Shown: piece after piece, positions 20,278-30,771 of the stretch
Position numbering within the stretch: position 1 is the first letter of the stretch
Layout of the letters: each line of letters begins with the position of its first letter
Assembly: GCA_003282865.1 (NCBI GenBank)
Contig: QBYK01000005.1
Location: forward strand, 1-64,000
Direction: 5' to 3'
DNA: 64,000 bases
DNA from: SAR116 cluster bacterium AG-325-I21
GTDB taxonomy: Bacteria; Pseudomonadota; Alphaproteobacteria; Puniceispirillales; Puniceispirillaceae
Notes under the pieces: generated by a model
Database searches by the model: none
The model's input: only the letters and a program-made list of their open reading frames with translations
What the model was told of the DNA's origin: nothing
Made by a program: the position numbers and the translations under genes

Positions 20278-21697
20278 TTGGGCCCATTGTGCCTGCGCGA
20301 TATAGGATAGGAATACTATCAGCCCTCATTTTTACAAGTGGATCAATAAATTCCCAAGCCGCCAACACTTCGTCAACACGCATAAACAACGTCTGATTTC
20401 CTCTTGCTACGTCCATCAACAGTCGTTCATAGGCGTCTGGTAGCCGCTCCGAAAATGTTTCATGAAAATCTAAATTGAGTTCTGATGGGAAAAGCCGCAT
20501 TCCACCGGGACCTGGTTCTTTTGAGGTAAGAAGCAATCTTAAACCTTCATCTGGTTGCACTCTAATAATCAAGCGATTTGGAATGTCTTGCGAGCTGTCA
20601 GTGACACCATTTTTAGCAAAAATATCATGAGGCCTTTTCTTGAAAGTAATGACAATTTCCGATGCACGTGTTTTCATTTTCTTACCAGTGCGGATATAAA
20701 AAGGTACCCCAGCCCAACGCCAGTTATCTAACCACACCCTTAGCGCTACGTATGTTTCTGTGTGTGACTGCGCTGCAACTTCGCTGGTGTAATCTTGGTA
20801 CTGTCCAAAAACAAAATTTCCTTGAGCAATTGGTCGAAGCGCTTGCAAAACTCTAAGTTTTTCATTTCTCACTTGATCCGCGTTAAACCGAGCTGGCGGC
20901 TCCATTGCTACAAGGCAGAGTAATTGTAAGAGATGGTTCTGGACCATATCTCTTACAGCCCCATATTGATCGTAGTATTGAGACCGAGAGCCCACACCTA
21001 CAGTTTCAGAGACCGTAATCTGGACATTGTCGATGTGTCCGTTGTTCCAAAGGGCTTCAAAAATTACGTTGGCAAATCTCAAAGCCATAAGATTTTGCAC
21101 CGTTTCTTTGCCCAGATAATGATCAATTCGATAAATTTGCGTCTCATTAAAAACTTTGAGTAATTCATCGTTGATAGCTTGAGACGAAATACGATCATGT
21201 CCAAGCGGCTTTTCAACAACTAACCTGCTCTGCGGTAGAGCAAGGTTTGCCTCGCTGATCCGCTGGCATGCTGCACTAAACAGTGAGGAAGCAATTGACA
21301 AATAAAAAATAACGGGTCGATCTTGGTTTGCTTTTGCTAATACTAAGCTAGCGAGTTTTTCCATAGCATTGGGTTTATTGATATCAAGTTCGATGAAGGA
21401 TATGAGATCTATAAATAGGCTCATTGATATAGCCGCATCACCCTTGGATTTAATGTTTGGTAAACAATGTGGTTCTAGCTTGGCTCTGAAATCTTCAGCT
21501 GAAATCTTACGACGACCCACCACAAAAAACCGAAAATCATCTGTAACTTGACCAGCGAGATAACGCAAAAAAAGTGCAGGAAAAATTTTGCGAATTGACA
21601 GGTCTCCGGTGCCGCCAATGATTACGTAATCGCTCGCAGGGACTGATGCACTTAGCGGAAGAGTTTCAGATTCGCGCAATTTTTTTTCTTCAATCAC
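20207..21697 (-). CDS. zwf: glucose-6-phosphate 1-dehydrogenase
   Basis: IIGGTGDLSIRKIFPALF, RIDHYLGKETVQNLMALRFAN active site. Confidence 0.97.
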   Translation of the reverse strand: MIEEKKLRESETLPLSASVPASDYVIIGGTGDLSIRKIFPALFLRYLAGQVTDDFRFFVVGRRKISAEDFRAKLEPHCLPNIKSKGDAAISMSLFIDLISFIELDINKPNAMEKLASLVLAKANQDRPVIFYLSIASSLFSAACQRISEANLALPQSRLVVEKPLGHDRISSQAINDELLKVFNETQIYRIDHYLGKETVQNLMALRFANVIFEALWNNGHIDNVQITVSETVGVGSRSQYYDQYGAVRDMVQNHLLQLLCLVAMEPPARFNADQVRNEKLRVLQALRPIAQGNFVFGQYQDYTSEVAAQSHTETYVALRVWLDNWRWAGVPFYIRTGKKMKTRASEIVITFKKRPHDIFAKNGVTDSSQDIPNRLIIRVQPDEGLRLLLTSKEPGPGGMRLFPSELNLDFHETFSERLPDAYERLLMDVARGNQTLFMRVDEVLAAWEFIDPLVKMRADSIPILYRAGTMGPSDELLSKDGRFWIDPKDEVHGFS

Positions 21698-22674
21698 TTT
21701 AAAACCAACCTCGATCTCAAGAAAGGATTTGATAGAGCAGACTGAGCACCCAAGAGTCCGCTTATTGGATTAGTTGACAACCAAACTGGAATTTCGTCAA
21801 AAACTTCTTGCAAATAATTTGGACTGCGAAGCCTTTCTTTGAATTCACTTTTGTCAATAAGTCCAGATAATTTTGGAACAACACCGCCAGTTATAACGGC
21901 CCCCTGCCAGCAGCCCATAATAAATATATTATCAACAATTACCGAAGCTAGTGCATTTAAAAGTAACAAAGCTGCTTGCCTGGGCAATTCCACTCCCTCG
22001 AGAGCTTGGGCGCCAATCTCAGCAGCGGAGCTGATTTCAGCTTTTACACCGGCTTGATCACAGAGGAAGTGATATATTGTCTCTAAACCCGGGCCACTTA
22101 CAACATTTTCTATGCTGACGTAGGGTTGCTTTTTTTGGAGATATGCCTCGAGCTCGCGCTCCACTCCATCATAAGGAGTGAAACGAGCATGCCCTCCCTC
22201 TCCTTCTACTATGAAATAATCAGCTTTTACTGGCACCAGGGCTGCTACTCCCAGGCCTGTTCCGGGCCCAATCACAAGTAGTGGGGATTCTGCACGCTTG
22301 TGACCGTGGATTATAAGCTGATTTTTGCTCGCTACTTGGTCGGCTTGAGCAAGGGCTTGCGCAACAAAATCATTTACAACTAAAAGACTTTTCGCAGGAA
22401 TTTTGTTAATCAATTTACTCTTAATAAATTGCCAGTGATTATTTGTGACATTTATGTGGTCACCAAAAATCGGCGCGGCCACCGCAATGCTTACTGCGTC
22501 AAAATTTACGTCTTGCACCCCCTCCACGGAGTCAATATAAGCCTCGACAGCCTTTTCAATTGTCATAAAATTTGAACATTCAAAACTTTGAATATCCGAT
22601 AATGGTGCGCTTATAGTTTCAGACATCGCAAATCGAATATTCGTTCCGCCGACATCAACAACCATTATTGTCAT
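21694..22674 (-). CDS. glk: glucokinase
   Basis: VVDVGGTNIRFAM, IGPGTGLGVAALVP, EGEGGHARFTP. Confidence 0.94.
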   Translation of the reverse strand: MTIMVVDVGGTNIRFAMSETISAPLSDIQSFECSNFMTIEKAVEAYIDSVEGVQDVNFDAVSIAVAAPIFGDHINVTNNHWQFIKSKLINKIPAKSLLVVNDFVAQALAQADQVASKNQLIIHGHKRAESPLLVIGPGTGLGVAALVPVKADYFIVEGEGGHARFTPYDGVERELEAYLQKKQPYVSIENVVSGPGLETIYHFLCDQAGVKAEISSAAEIGAQALEGVELPRQAALLLLNALASVIVDNIFIMGCWQGAVITGGVVPKLSGLIDKSEFKERLRSPNYLQEVFDEIPVWLSTNPISGLLGAQSALSNPFLRSRLVLK

Positions 22675-22756
22675 TATCTAATTCAGCCTCTGGCCAATCT
22701 TTGCATCAAAGTTAAGACAGTTTATTCATACTTTAAAGAGATTAAAAAAAGTAATT

Positions 22757-23530
22757 TTACCACGCCTTTGCTTTCGCAAGCCAGCCAAGACCCTCAGCTG
22801 TTGTGGCGCGGGGTCGGTATTCAGCTCCCACATACCCGTCATACCCAGCAATATCTAGCGCCAGCAAAACGTCTTTATAAGCAAGTTCACCACGATCGGG
22901 TTCACCACGATCCGGCACACCTGCAATTTGCACATGGCCAATAAAATTAAGATTTTCCTTGAGGCGCCGAGTTATATCACCCTGCATGATCTGCGTGTGA
23001 TAGCAATCAAACATCAACTTGATGTTACCAAGCCCGACCCGTTTGATTGTAGCAATGCCAGCCTCGACTGTGGATAAATGGTAATTGGCAACATCGCGCT
23101 GATTTATCGGTTCGATTAGAACTATAATATTATGTTTGGCGGCTAAAGCCCCTGCATAAGAAAGCATCGCGCAAAACGCTTTTTCTGCCTTTCCTCCTTG
23201 ATCAGTTCGGCCAGCCATCACATGTACTGCGGCAGCGTTAATCTCCGCAGCATATGCCACTGCCTCATCAATATAGCCGCGAGCCTCATCTTCACGTCCG
23301 GGACAGGCAGCGAGACCAAAATCACCAGCATCAACATCACCGCGCCTCGTGTTTAAACCCACCATCGGTATGTTTGCTGCGGTCAAAGCTGCCTTGACAT
23401 CCGCTGAGGGTACATCAAACGGCCAATGGCATTCCACGGCATCGAAACCAGCTTTTGCAGCAGCGTTAATTGCTTCTGGCAGAAGCAAGTCTGTCCACAA
23501 AAACCCGAGATTGGCCGAAAAACGTAACAT
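22757..23530 (-). CDS. hyi: hydroxypyruvate isomerase family protein (TIM-barrel)
   Basis: 257 aa; FLWTDLLLPEAINAAAKAGFDAVECHWPFD, EPINQRDVANYHLS, LMFDCYHTQIMQGD. Confidence 0.9.
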   Translation of the reverse strand: MLRFSANLGFLWTDLLLPEAINAAAKAGFDAVECHWPFDVPSADVKAALTAANIPMVGLNTRRGDVDAGDFGLAACPGREDEARGYIDEAVAYAAEINAAAVHVMAGRTDQGGKAEKAFCAMLSYAGALAAKHNIIVLIEPINQRDVANYHLSTVEAGIATIKRVGLGNIKLMFDCYHTQIMQGDITRRLKENLNFIGHVQIAGVPDRGEPDRGELAYKDVLLALDIAGYDGYVGAEYRPRATTAEGLGWLAKAKAW

Positions 23531-23739
23531 GAATTAACCCAATGACTAACTGGCAAAGAATGCCGCTTTTCCTTATTAAAATCAACAAAGCGTGCATTCA
23601 TTTAGCGGGTGATCACAGAACATTACATTAAGCGGGTGACGTTTGGCCCTTTGGTTTGTATTGTTGTGGTGGACCATGGTAACGAGAGCGTCCACCCTCT
23701 GCTGAGTAAGTATTGCAACAAACAAAGATTGGATATGGC

Positions 23740-25284
23740 ATGAAGCTAACCGGTCAGGACATTATTAAGGAATTGCAAGAACGCCGTGAACAGGCGCGCC
23801 TTGGCGGCGGAAGTAAAAGGATTGATCGCCAGCACGCCGCTGGCAAGCTAACTGCCCGTGAACGTATTGATGTGCTTTTGGACCCGGGTTCCTTTGAAGA
23901 GCTTGATATGTTTGTTGTGCATCGCACCCGTGAGTTCGGCATGGATGGCAATACCATTGCTGGCGATGGCGTGATTACCGGATCGGGTCGGATTAACGGC
24001 CAGTTGATTTATGTTTTCTCTCAGGATTTTACTGTTTTTGGTGGTTCATTATCAGCTGCTCATGCCAGCAAGATTGTTAAAATCCTGAAACTCGCGATCC
24101 AGAATGGCGCCCCAGTGATTGGGCTCAATGACAGTGGCGGTGCTCGCATTCAAGAAGGCGTTGATTCACTCGGCGGTTACGCTGATGTGTTTTTACAAAA
24201 TGCCCTTGCATCGGGCGTAGTCCCACAAATTTCGGTCATAATGGGACCTTGCGCTGGTGGAGCCGTTTATTCGCCGGCAATGACCGACTTCACCTTCATG
24301 GTTCGAGGCAGTAGCTATATGTTTGTAACTGGGCCAGATGTGGTAAAAACCGTTACAAGCGAAGATGTAACTGCCGAAGAGCTTGGTGGAGCAGATACAC
24401 ACACAACTCGATCATCAGTGGCTGACGGCGCCTTTGACAATGATTTGGAGGCTTTAGCCGAAATCCGCCGACTTGTTGGTTTTTTGCCAGCCCATAACGC
24501 CGCACCCCTTCCACGCCTCGCTGTTGATGATGACCCGGCACGAACAATTCCCGCCCTTGATAGTCTAGTGCCAGAAAATGCAAATGTGCCATATGATATG
24601 CGCGAACTCATCATTAGCCTTGCCGACCACGGTGATTTCTTCGAATTGCAGGAGAGTTTTGCAAAAAATATACTAACTGGTTTTGTCCGCATGAATGGCG
24701 CACCAATTGGGGTTGTTGCAAACCAGCCTATGGTGCTAGCGGGATGTCTTGATATTGACTCCAGTCTTAAGGCAGCTCGCTTCGTACGGTTTTGTGATGC
24801 GTTTAATATCCCCATTCTAACGCTCGTTGACGTGCCCGGCTTCATGCCTGGAACAAGTCAAGAATATGGGGGGATTATAAAACATGGAGCAAAACTATTA
24901 TTTGCCTATGCCGAAGCAACAACTCCCAAAGTCACTCTAATCACCCGGAAGGCATATGGTGGAGCTTATGACGTGATGAGTTCCAAACACCTTCGCGGCG
25001 ATGCCAATTACGCATGGCCAACCGCCGAAATTGCCGTGATGGGAGCTAAAGGCGCAGTTGAGATTCTCTACCGATCCGAACTTGATGATACACAAAAAAT
25101 CGCAGCCCACACCGCTGATTACGAAGCGCGATTTGCCAACCCGTTCATCGCGGCTGAACGTGGCTTCGTTGATGATGTAATTATCCCAAATAATAGTCGC
25201 TACAGGATTATTCAGGCCTTTGAAAAACTGCGTGGCAAACGGCAGCAGAACCCAACCAAAAAATTTGGAAATATTCCCCTTTAG
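23740..25284 (+). CDS. pccB: acyl-CoA carboxylase beta subunit (carboxyltransferase), probably propionyl-CoA carboxylase
   Basis: [63 protein letters not shown] at 23740 preferred over the track TTG at 23713. Confidence 0.93.
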   Translation: MKLTGQDIIKELQERREQARLGGGSKRIDRQHAAGKLTARERIDVLLDPGSFEELDMFVVHRTREFGMDGNTIAGDGVITGSGRINGQLIYVFSQDFTVFGGSLSAAHASKIVKILKLAIQNGAPVIGLNDSGGARIQEGVDSLGGYADVFLQNALASGVVPQISVIMGPCAGGAVYSPAMTDFTFMVRGSSYMFVTGPDVVKTVTSEDVTAEELGGADTHTTRSSVADGAFDNDLEALAEIRRLVGFLPAHNAAPLPRLAVDDDPARTIPALDSLVPENANVPYDMRELIISLADHGDFFELQESFAKNILTGFVRMNGAPIGVVANQPMVLAGCLDIDSSLKAARFVRFCDAFNIPILTLVDVPGFMPGTSQEYGGIIKHGAKLLFAYAEATTPKVTLITRKAYGGAYDVMSSKHLRGDANYAWPTAEIAVMGAKGAVEILYRSELDDTQKIAAHTADYEARFANPFIAAERGFVDDVIIPNNSRYRIIQAFEKLRGKRQQNPTKKFGNIPL

Positions 25285-25328
25285 AGTTCAAACCTTTTAT
25301 CAGCCAAACGTTTTGAAAAGAGACGGAT

Positions 25329-27392
25329 ATGTTTAAAAAAATCCTGATAGCAAACCGAGGGGAAATTGCCTGCCGTATCATGCGTACGGCGAAAAAGATG
25401 GGCATTGCCACAGTGGCTACTTACTCTGATGCAGATAGATCCGCCAAGCATGTCCAGCTCGCCGATGAAGCGGTTGCTCTTGGAGGAATGAGTGCGGCAG
25501 ACAGCTATCTTCAAGCAGATAAGATCATCAGCGCATGTAAAGAAACTGGTGCCGACGCAGTGCATCCGGGATATGGGTTTCTATCAGAACAGGCCAAATT
25601 TGCCACAGCCCTTGGTAAGGCAAAAATTACCTTCATTGGGCCCCCTGCGAATGCCATTGCAGCAATGGGTGACAAGATTGAATCAAAAAAGTTGGCCAAA
25701 GCCGCTGGCGTAAGCACGGTTCCGGGGCACATCGGCGTCATCACGACCGCCAAAGAGGCCGTTAAAATTGCGGATAAAATTGGATATCCGGTAATGATTA
25801 AGGCCAGTGCGGGCGGCGGCGGCAAGGGCATGCGCATTGCTCATTCAGAAAACGAAGTTGCTCATGGGTATGCCACAGCTATGCGTGAAGCTGCATCCAG
25901 TTTTGGCGACGACCGAGTTTTCATTGAAAAATTTGTCACCAGTCCACGCCACATTGAAATTCAAGTGCTAGCCGATAAGGATGGACAATGCATTCATCTG
26001 AATGAACGTGAATGTTCGATCCAGCGCCGCAATCAGAAGATCATCGAAGAAGCACCCTCACCGTTCCTTGATAATACCACCCGTAAAGCGATGGGGGCCG
26101 AGGCCATCCGGCTTGCCAAGGCAGTTGGCTATTACAGTGCGGGAACAGTCGAATTTATTGTCGATGATGCACGAAATTTTTATTTTCTTGAAATGAACAC
26201 ACGTTTGCAAGTTGAACATCCAATAACCGAACTGATTACTGGCCTCGATCTGGTTGAAGAAATGATCCGTATTGCCGCTGGCAAGCCATTGCGTCACAAA
26301 CAAAACGACATCAAGATCAACGGCTGGGCCATGGAAAGCAGGCTGTACGCCGAAGACCCCTACCGCAATTTCATGCCTGCCATTGGCCGACTATCGCTAT
26401 ATCGCCCGCCCGCTGAACAGGTGCATGATGATGGAACGCTTACCCGTAATGATACCGGCGTTGGAGAGGGTGATACCATCTCTATCTTCTATGACCCAAT
26501 GATTGCAAAGCTTTGCAGTTGGGGCAAAGACCGCAAGGCGGCCATCGGGCGAATGCAAACGGCACTTGATGCGTTTACCATGCGCGGCATTGGACATAAT
26601 ATTCCCTTCCTGTCAGCAGTGATGGAACATGACCGCTTCATCAGCGGCAATATCACGACTGCCTTTATCGAAGATGAATATAAAGATGGGTTTTGCGGCG
26701 TTACTGCATCGCCAGCTCGAAAACGGCATCTGGGAATGATAATAGCAGCAGCGGCCTGCGGCGAGGCATCGCGACTTAACCCCACCGATGTCAGCATACC
26801 TGCGCATCCACGACATGATGACAACGCACACCGCCAGATCGTGCAATTCATTGATGTTGAAACGGGCATTCATCATACAGCAGACGATCAGGCCCTTAAC
26901 ATCACGATGACTGATGATGGGCAATATAACATTAGCACAGTTAAAGTTGATGACAGCGTCCTTCTTGACCTTGCCCGAGCCACTGACCACCCACGCCTTC
27001 ACGCGGTGATAACCGAAGATGGCGTTAAAAGTGATTATATTTGCGAATTATCGCGCCGTCAGGATAGCTGGCACCTCTACTATCGGGGTACCAGCCTATG
27101 CGCCCATGTTCGCGCACCGCATATTGCCGACCTTGCCCATCATATGAAGCCAATTTTAAAGTCTGATCAGTCAAATATGCTGTTATGCCCGATGCCCGGA
27201 AGCCTAATGAAATTATTTGTTGAAGCGGGTGATGTAGTTGAGGCTGGCCAGACATTATGTATTGTCGAGGCAATGAAAATGGAAAATGCCCTCACCGCTG
27301 AGAAACGCTGTAAAATCGATAGCCTGTTGGCAGGCGAAGGGGATATTCTAAGCGTTGATGCCACCATCATGACCTTTGGTGATGCTGATTAG
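25329..27392 (+). CDS. pccA: acetyl/propionyl-CoA carboxylase alpha subunit (biotin carboxylase + BCCP)
   Basis: KILIANRGEIACRIMRTAKKMGI, KASAGGGGKGMRIA, biotinyl motif VEAMKMENAL near C-terminus. Confidence 0.94.
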   Translation: MFKKILIANRGEIACRIMRTAKKMGIATVATYSDADRSAKHVQLADEAVALGGMSAADSYLQADKIISACKETGADAVHPGYGFLSEQAKFATALGKAKITFIGPPANAIAAMGDKIESKKLAKAAGVSTVPGHIGVITTAKEAVKIADKIGYPVMIKASAGGGGKGMRIAHSENEVAHGYATAMREAASSFGDDRVFIEKFVTSPRHIEIQVLADKDGQCIHLNERECSIQRRNQKIIEEAPSPFLDNTTRKAMGAEAIRLAKAVGYYSAGTVEFIVDDARNFYFLEMNTRLQVEHPITELITGLDLVEEMIRIAAGKPLRHKQNDIKINGWAMESRLYAEDPYRNFMPAIGRLSLYRPPAEQVHDDGTLTRNDTGVGEGDTISIFYDPMIAKLCSWGKDRKAAIGRMQTALDAFTMRGIGHNIPFLSAVMEHDRFISGNITTAFIEDEYKDGFCGVTASPARKRHLGMIIAAAACGEASRLNPTDVSIPAHPRHDDNAHRQIVQFIDVETGIHHTADDQALNITMTDDGQYNISTVKVDDSVLLDLARATDHPRLHAVITEDGVKSDYICELSRRQDSWHLYYRGTSLCAHVRAPHIADLAHHMKPILKSDQSNMLLCPMPGSLMKLFVEAGDVVEAGQTLCIVEAMKMENALTAEKRCKIDSLLAGEGDILSVDATIMTFGDAD

Positions 27393-27409
27393 CAGAATAA
27401 CATATGTGA

Positions 27410-28087
27410 TCAAATCAATTCATCACTTCGGTCATCGGTTTCACCAAAGCGTTTCAAAACCGCTGGCCGCGTGCCCTCGTAAACTTTATCAAGCGAGGCG
27501 GCGATACGTGCATTTTCTCTTTCAAACAGACTATTCCCCTCGAGGTCACTTTCCACAATAAAGGGGCCAAAATTTTCCACATCAAGCACCCACATTGCCT
27601 GCGCAAGGCCCAGTTCATTTTTCCAGTGAAGGTCGCAAACCTGTTTGACACCACGGCCAAGAAGCGCCCCCGTACCATAACCGACCGTGGTCAAATAAAT
27701 CGCCCCATGGGGTACAAAATGATCACGATAATCCTGAGCACTCATCCCACCCTTGCCAATTATTAATTTGGCACCTGATTCTGCCAACCATGGGCCAATC
27801 CATTTAGAAAACCGAAAAGAAGCGGTAGCAGTAACGGCACCGAGATCAAAACTACCATCATCGTGTTGGGTCGCGGCGGGTGAACAATGAAAATTGGCAG
27901 CGCTTTTTGCGGGCAAATCCAACGGCATAGCAATGCCATCCTCTAACACACGCTTATAAATCCCCTCGCGCGCCGTATAAACTGTACCATCAAGGTACAC
28001 AATATCACCGATTATCAGGTCTGCCAGCGCTTCGGGTGTTGGATTTGCGCTTAAATGGATTTTTCGCGGTTTATTGGAATTTACCAT
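27410..28087 (-). CDS. class-I fumarase / tartrate-dehydratase-like hydro-lyase, beta subunit
   Basis: IHLSANPTPEALADLIIGDIVYLDGTVYTARE, LIIGKGGMS, swivelling-domain pattern. Confidence 0.88.
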   Translation of the reverse strand: MVNSNKPRKIHLSANPTPEALADLIIGDIVYLDGTVYTAREGIYKRVLEDGIAMPLDLPAKSAANFHCSPAATQHDDGSFDLGAVTATASFRFSKWIGPWLAESGAKLIIGKGGMSAQDYRDHFVPHGAIYLTTVGYGTGALLGRGVKQVCDLHWKNELGLAQAMWVLDVENFGPFIVESDLEGNSLFERENARIAASLDKVYEGTRPAVLKRFGETDDRSDELI

Positions 28088-29013
28088 TCAACAGTCTCCC
28101 GCCTTTGGTAGTCGGTGAACCATGCTGGGTCGGTGCGGTAGGTAACACGCCCATCACCATAAATCCGGGCGACAGCACGACGCGACGACAAACAAAAAGC
28201 GTGAACACTCATTTGCATACCACCAGTATGACAATAGCCAACCTCAATGTTGCAATCAATCACCATTGATTTGCCAACAAAACCCATTGCCCCCATACCA
28301 ATATTATTGCCAAGCTCTTTGAACTCATCTTCCAACGTAGCAATTTTTGGATCGGGGTTACGATCACCAACCATGCGAAGGCAGGCAGCCCGCTTGCCCA
28401 ACACCATACAGCTATCTTTTGACCCGCCAAGACCAATACCAATGATAGCGGGTTGACATGCAAGGCCACGCTTACCAAACGCAACCAGTGAGTCCAGATA
28501 AAATCGCTTTATCCCCTCAATGCCATCGCTTGGGAAAAGCATCCGGTAATCAGTCCCAAACAAACCACCCTTGTGAACCGTTACAAGGTCAATCCAGTCA
28601 CCATCAGGTTCAAATCCATATTCAATTTCCGGGGCGCCTATTCCCACATTGTTGTCATGATCAGTCCGCCATAAAGGGTGAACACGATTAGGCCGTAACG
28701 GAACCGACTGGGTAGCATTGGCAGTAGCACGGCGAAGCGCCGTTTCAAGAGCAATCGGCCCACCGTCAATTCTGGTTTCATTCCCCATTTTTACATACCA
28801 CCTGGGGCAGCCAGTATCACCGCACATGGCACGGCTGTCTTCCTTGGCAGCAGCATAATTCTCCAACATCGCCTCAAGAACAAAGCTTGATAGATCGCCA
28901 TCTTCATCATCGGCAGCTTTTTGCAATCCAGATAAGTAATCATCCGGAATTTCAATAGCTGCCTTTTTCATAAGGCTCTCAGCAGTTTTTTGAATCACAT
29001 CAATATTTATCAT
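28081..29013 (-). CDS. class-I fumarase / tartrate-dehydratase-like hydro-lyase, alpha subunit (Fe-S)
   Basis: Candidate Fe-S cysteines in CGDTGCPRWYV, CQPAIIGIGLGGS, FCLSSRRAVA; overlaps beta subunit and flavoprotein genes. Confidence 0.87.
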   Translation of the reverse strand: MINIDVIQKTAESLMKKAAIEIPDDYLSGLQKAADDEDGDLSSFVLEAMLENYAAAKEDSRAMCGDTGCPRWYVKMGNETRIDGGPIALETALRRATANATQSVPLRPNRVHPLWRTDHDNNVGIGAPEIEYGFEPDGDWIDLVTVHKGGLFGTDYRMLFPSDGIEGIKRFYLDSLVAFGKRGLACQPAIIGIGLGGSKDSCMVLGKRAACLRMVGDRNPDPKIATLEDEFKELGNNIGMGAMGFVGKSMVIDCNIEVGYCHTGGMQMSVHAFCLSSRRAVARIYGDGRVTYRTDPAWFTDYQRRETVEW

Positions 29014-30767
29014 TGCGCTGCCCGCACCAGCGTTTCAGCCTCATCCACACCAAGTAGCGACTCCCCTGGCTTGACGATGGTAAATTTTACTGCCTCACGG
29101 CTTACTTCAATCCCGTTATCACCAGCCGTAGCCACAGTGAAATAGGATTGATCCATTGGACCGGCGTCTGGGAAGTCTTCACGAAAATGAGCCCCGCGGG
29201 AATTTTCTCGGGATAGCCCAGCTTTGGCGATAACTTCCGATGTATGAATCAGGCTTTGTAGGTTCAACCAGTCATGCCATGAGAGATTAAATGCAAGATT
29301 ATTGGAGGCAACACCGACCGTTTCCATCTCTACTTTCAAGGAGGCAATCCGCTCAATACCGCGCTTTATACCGTTTGCGTCACGCATCACCCCGACATCA
29401 TCCCACATGACATTCATAAGGCGATTACGCAAATCCTGAATATTGCCCGGCTTCGCCGACAACGGAGCAATGGCTCGGGCCAACTCCTCATCAAGAACCG
29501 TCTCATCCACATCATGCAACGCATTCATTTTTGTCGCGTCAACACCCATCACATCGCCGGCAATCCCACCATAAACGGTAGAATTAGCAACGCCATTACC
29601 TCCAAGTCGGTTTGAGCCATGTGCGCCACCAGCATCTTCACCGGCAACATAAAGACCTGGCAAGCTGGTGCGTGTATCAACATCAACAACAATTCCACCC
29701 ATCAGATAATGAGCGGTTGGAACCACTTCGACTAGACCGCTTGCAAGATCAAAACCGCTATCGGCGCAACGCTTGACCATTCCCTGAAATTTCTTGGCAA
29801 CCACTTCAGGACCGAGATGCGACATTGATATGTAAACCCCGCCATACGGTGATGTTCGCTTCTGTCGCATTTCTTCATAAATTCCTCGACTGACAATATC
29901 GCGTGTTGCGCGTTCACCCTCACTATCATAATCGAACATGAACCGCTTGTTATCACCATTGAGCAAATAACCCCCAGCTCCACGCAGGCCCTCTTCCAGA
30001 ACAGTGCCGGTCATTTTTGTTTCATCGCCCGCCAAAAGCCCAGTTGGATGAAATTGCACCATTTCCATATCGCGTAATGCCAATCCCCGACGAAGCGCCA
30101 TTGAAAGGCCATCCATGGTCTTGTCACCAGACGGGGTATGATATTTATACATTGTTGGACCACCACCAGTGGCCATCAGCACCGTTTTCGCACGAACCAG
30201 CCGGAATGTTCCACGCCTCATGTCAATAAACAGAACCCCAGCCAACGCGCTACCATCTTGCGATGGGATAAGGCCAATGGCCCGATGTTCCTGTAATTTT
30301 TCAACTGGGCGAGATAATACTTGTTCCATTAGCCGGCCAATAATTTCAATACCGGTTAAATCACCCTTATGGGCGGTCCGGTCAAATGTCTGACCCGCAA
30401 ATGCTTTTTGATGAAGTGTGCCGTTCGGATTACGATCAAAAAAACAGCCAATTTCATTTTCCAGCTCATGTATCCTCGTCACTGCCGTGCTGACCAAACG
30501 CCATGCCATATCCTGATCAGGCAGCCACTTGCCGCCAATGATTGTATCCATGAAATGGCGCTCCACAGAGTCCTGTGGGTTCAATGCCACGTTGTAGCCA
30601 CCTTGCACCATGCGTGTGCAGCCACATTTCCCAATCAAGCCCTTTACCGCTATAGTGACCTTCTGGTTGGGAGCAGCCTTTTGGGCATGCAAAGCAGCAA
30701 ACAGCCCCGCCCCACCAGTGCCAAGAATTAGAATGTCGGTATCATGTCGTTCAATTATTGGTTTCAT
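29010..30767 (-). CDS. succinate dehydrogenase/fumarate reductase-type flavoprotein subunit
   Basis: DILILGTGGAGLFAALHA, QFHPTGLLAGDETKMTGTVLEEGLRGAGGYLLN, HYLMGGIVVDVDT, GAHGSNRLGGNG. Confidence 0.92.
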   Translation of the reverse strand: MKPIIERHDTDILILGTGGAGLFAALHAQKAAPNQKVTIAVKGLIGKCGCTRMVQGGYNVALNPQDSVERHFMDTIIGGKWLPDQDMAWRLVSTAVTRIHELENEIGCFFDRNPNGTLHQKAFAGQTFDRTAHKGDLTGIEIIGRLMEQVLSRPVEKLQEHRAIGLIPSQDGSALAGVLFIDMRRGTFRLVRAKTVLMATGGGPTMYKYHTPSGDKTMDGLSMALRRGLALRDMEMVQFHPTGLLAGDETKMTGTVLEEGLRGAGGYLLNGDNKRFMFDYDSEGERATRDIVSRGIYEEMRQKRTSPYGGVYISMSHLGPEVVAKKFQGMVKRCADSGFDLASGLVEVVPTAHYLMGGIVVDVDTRTSLPGLYVAGEDAGGAHGSNRLGGNGVANSTVYGGIAGDVMGVDATKMNALHDVDETVLDEELARAIAPLSAKPGNIQDLRNRLMNVMWDDVGVMRDANGIKRGIERIASLKVEMETVGVASNNLAFNLSWHDWLNLQSLIHTSEVIAKAGLSRENSRGAHFREDFPDAGPMDQSYFTVATAGDNGIEVSREAVKFTIVKPGESLLGVDEAETLVRAAQ

Positions 30768-30771
30768 TATA

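Noticed and set aside
24315-24845. 176-aa minus-strand ORF
   Set aside because: Antisense to pccB; Arg/Ser-rich shadow translation.
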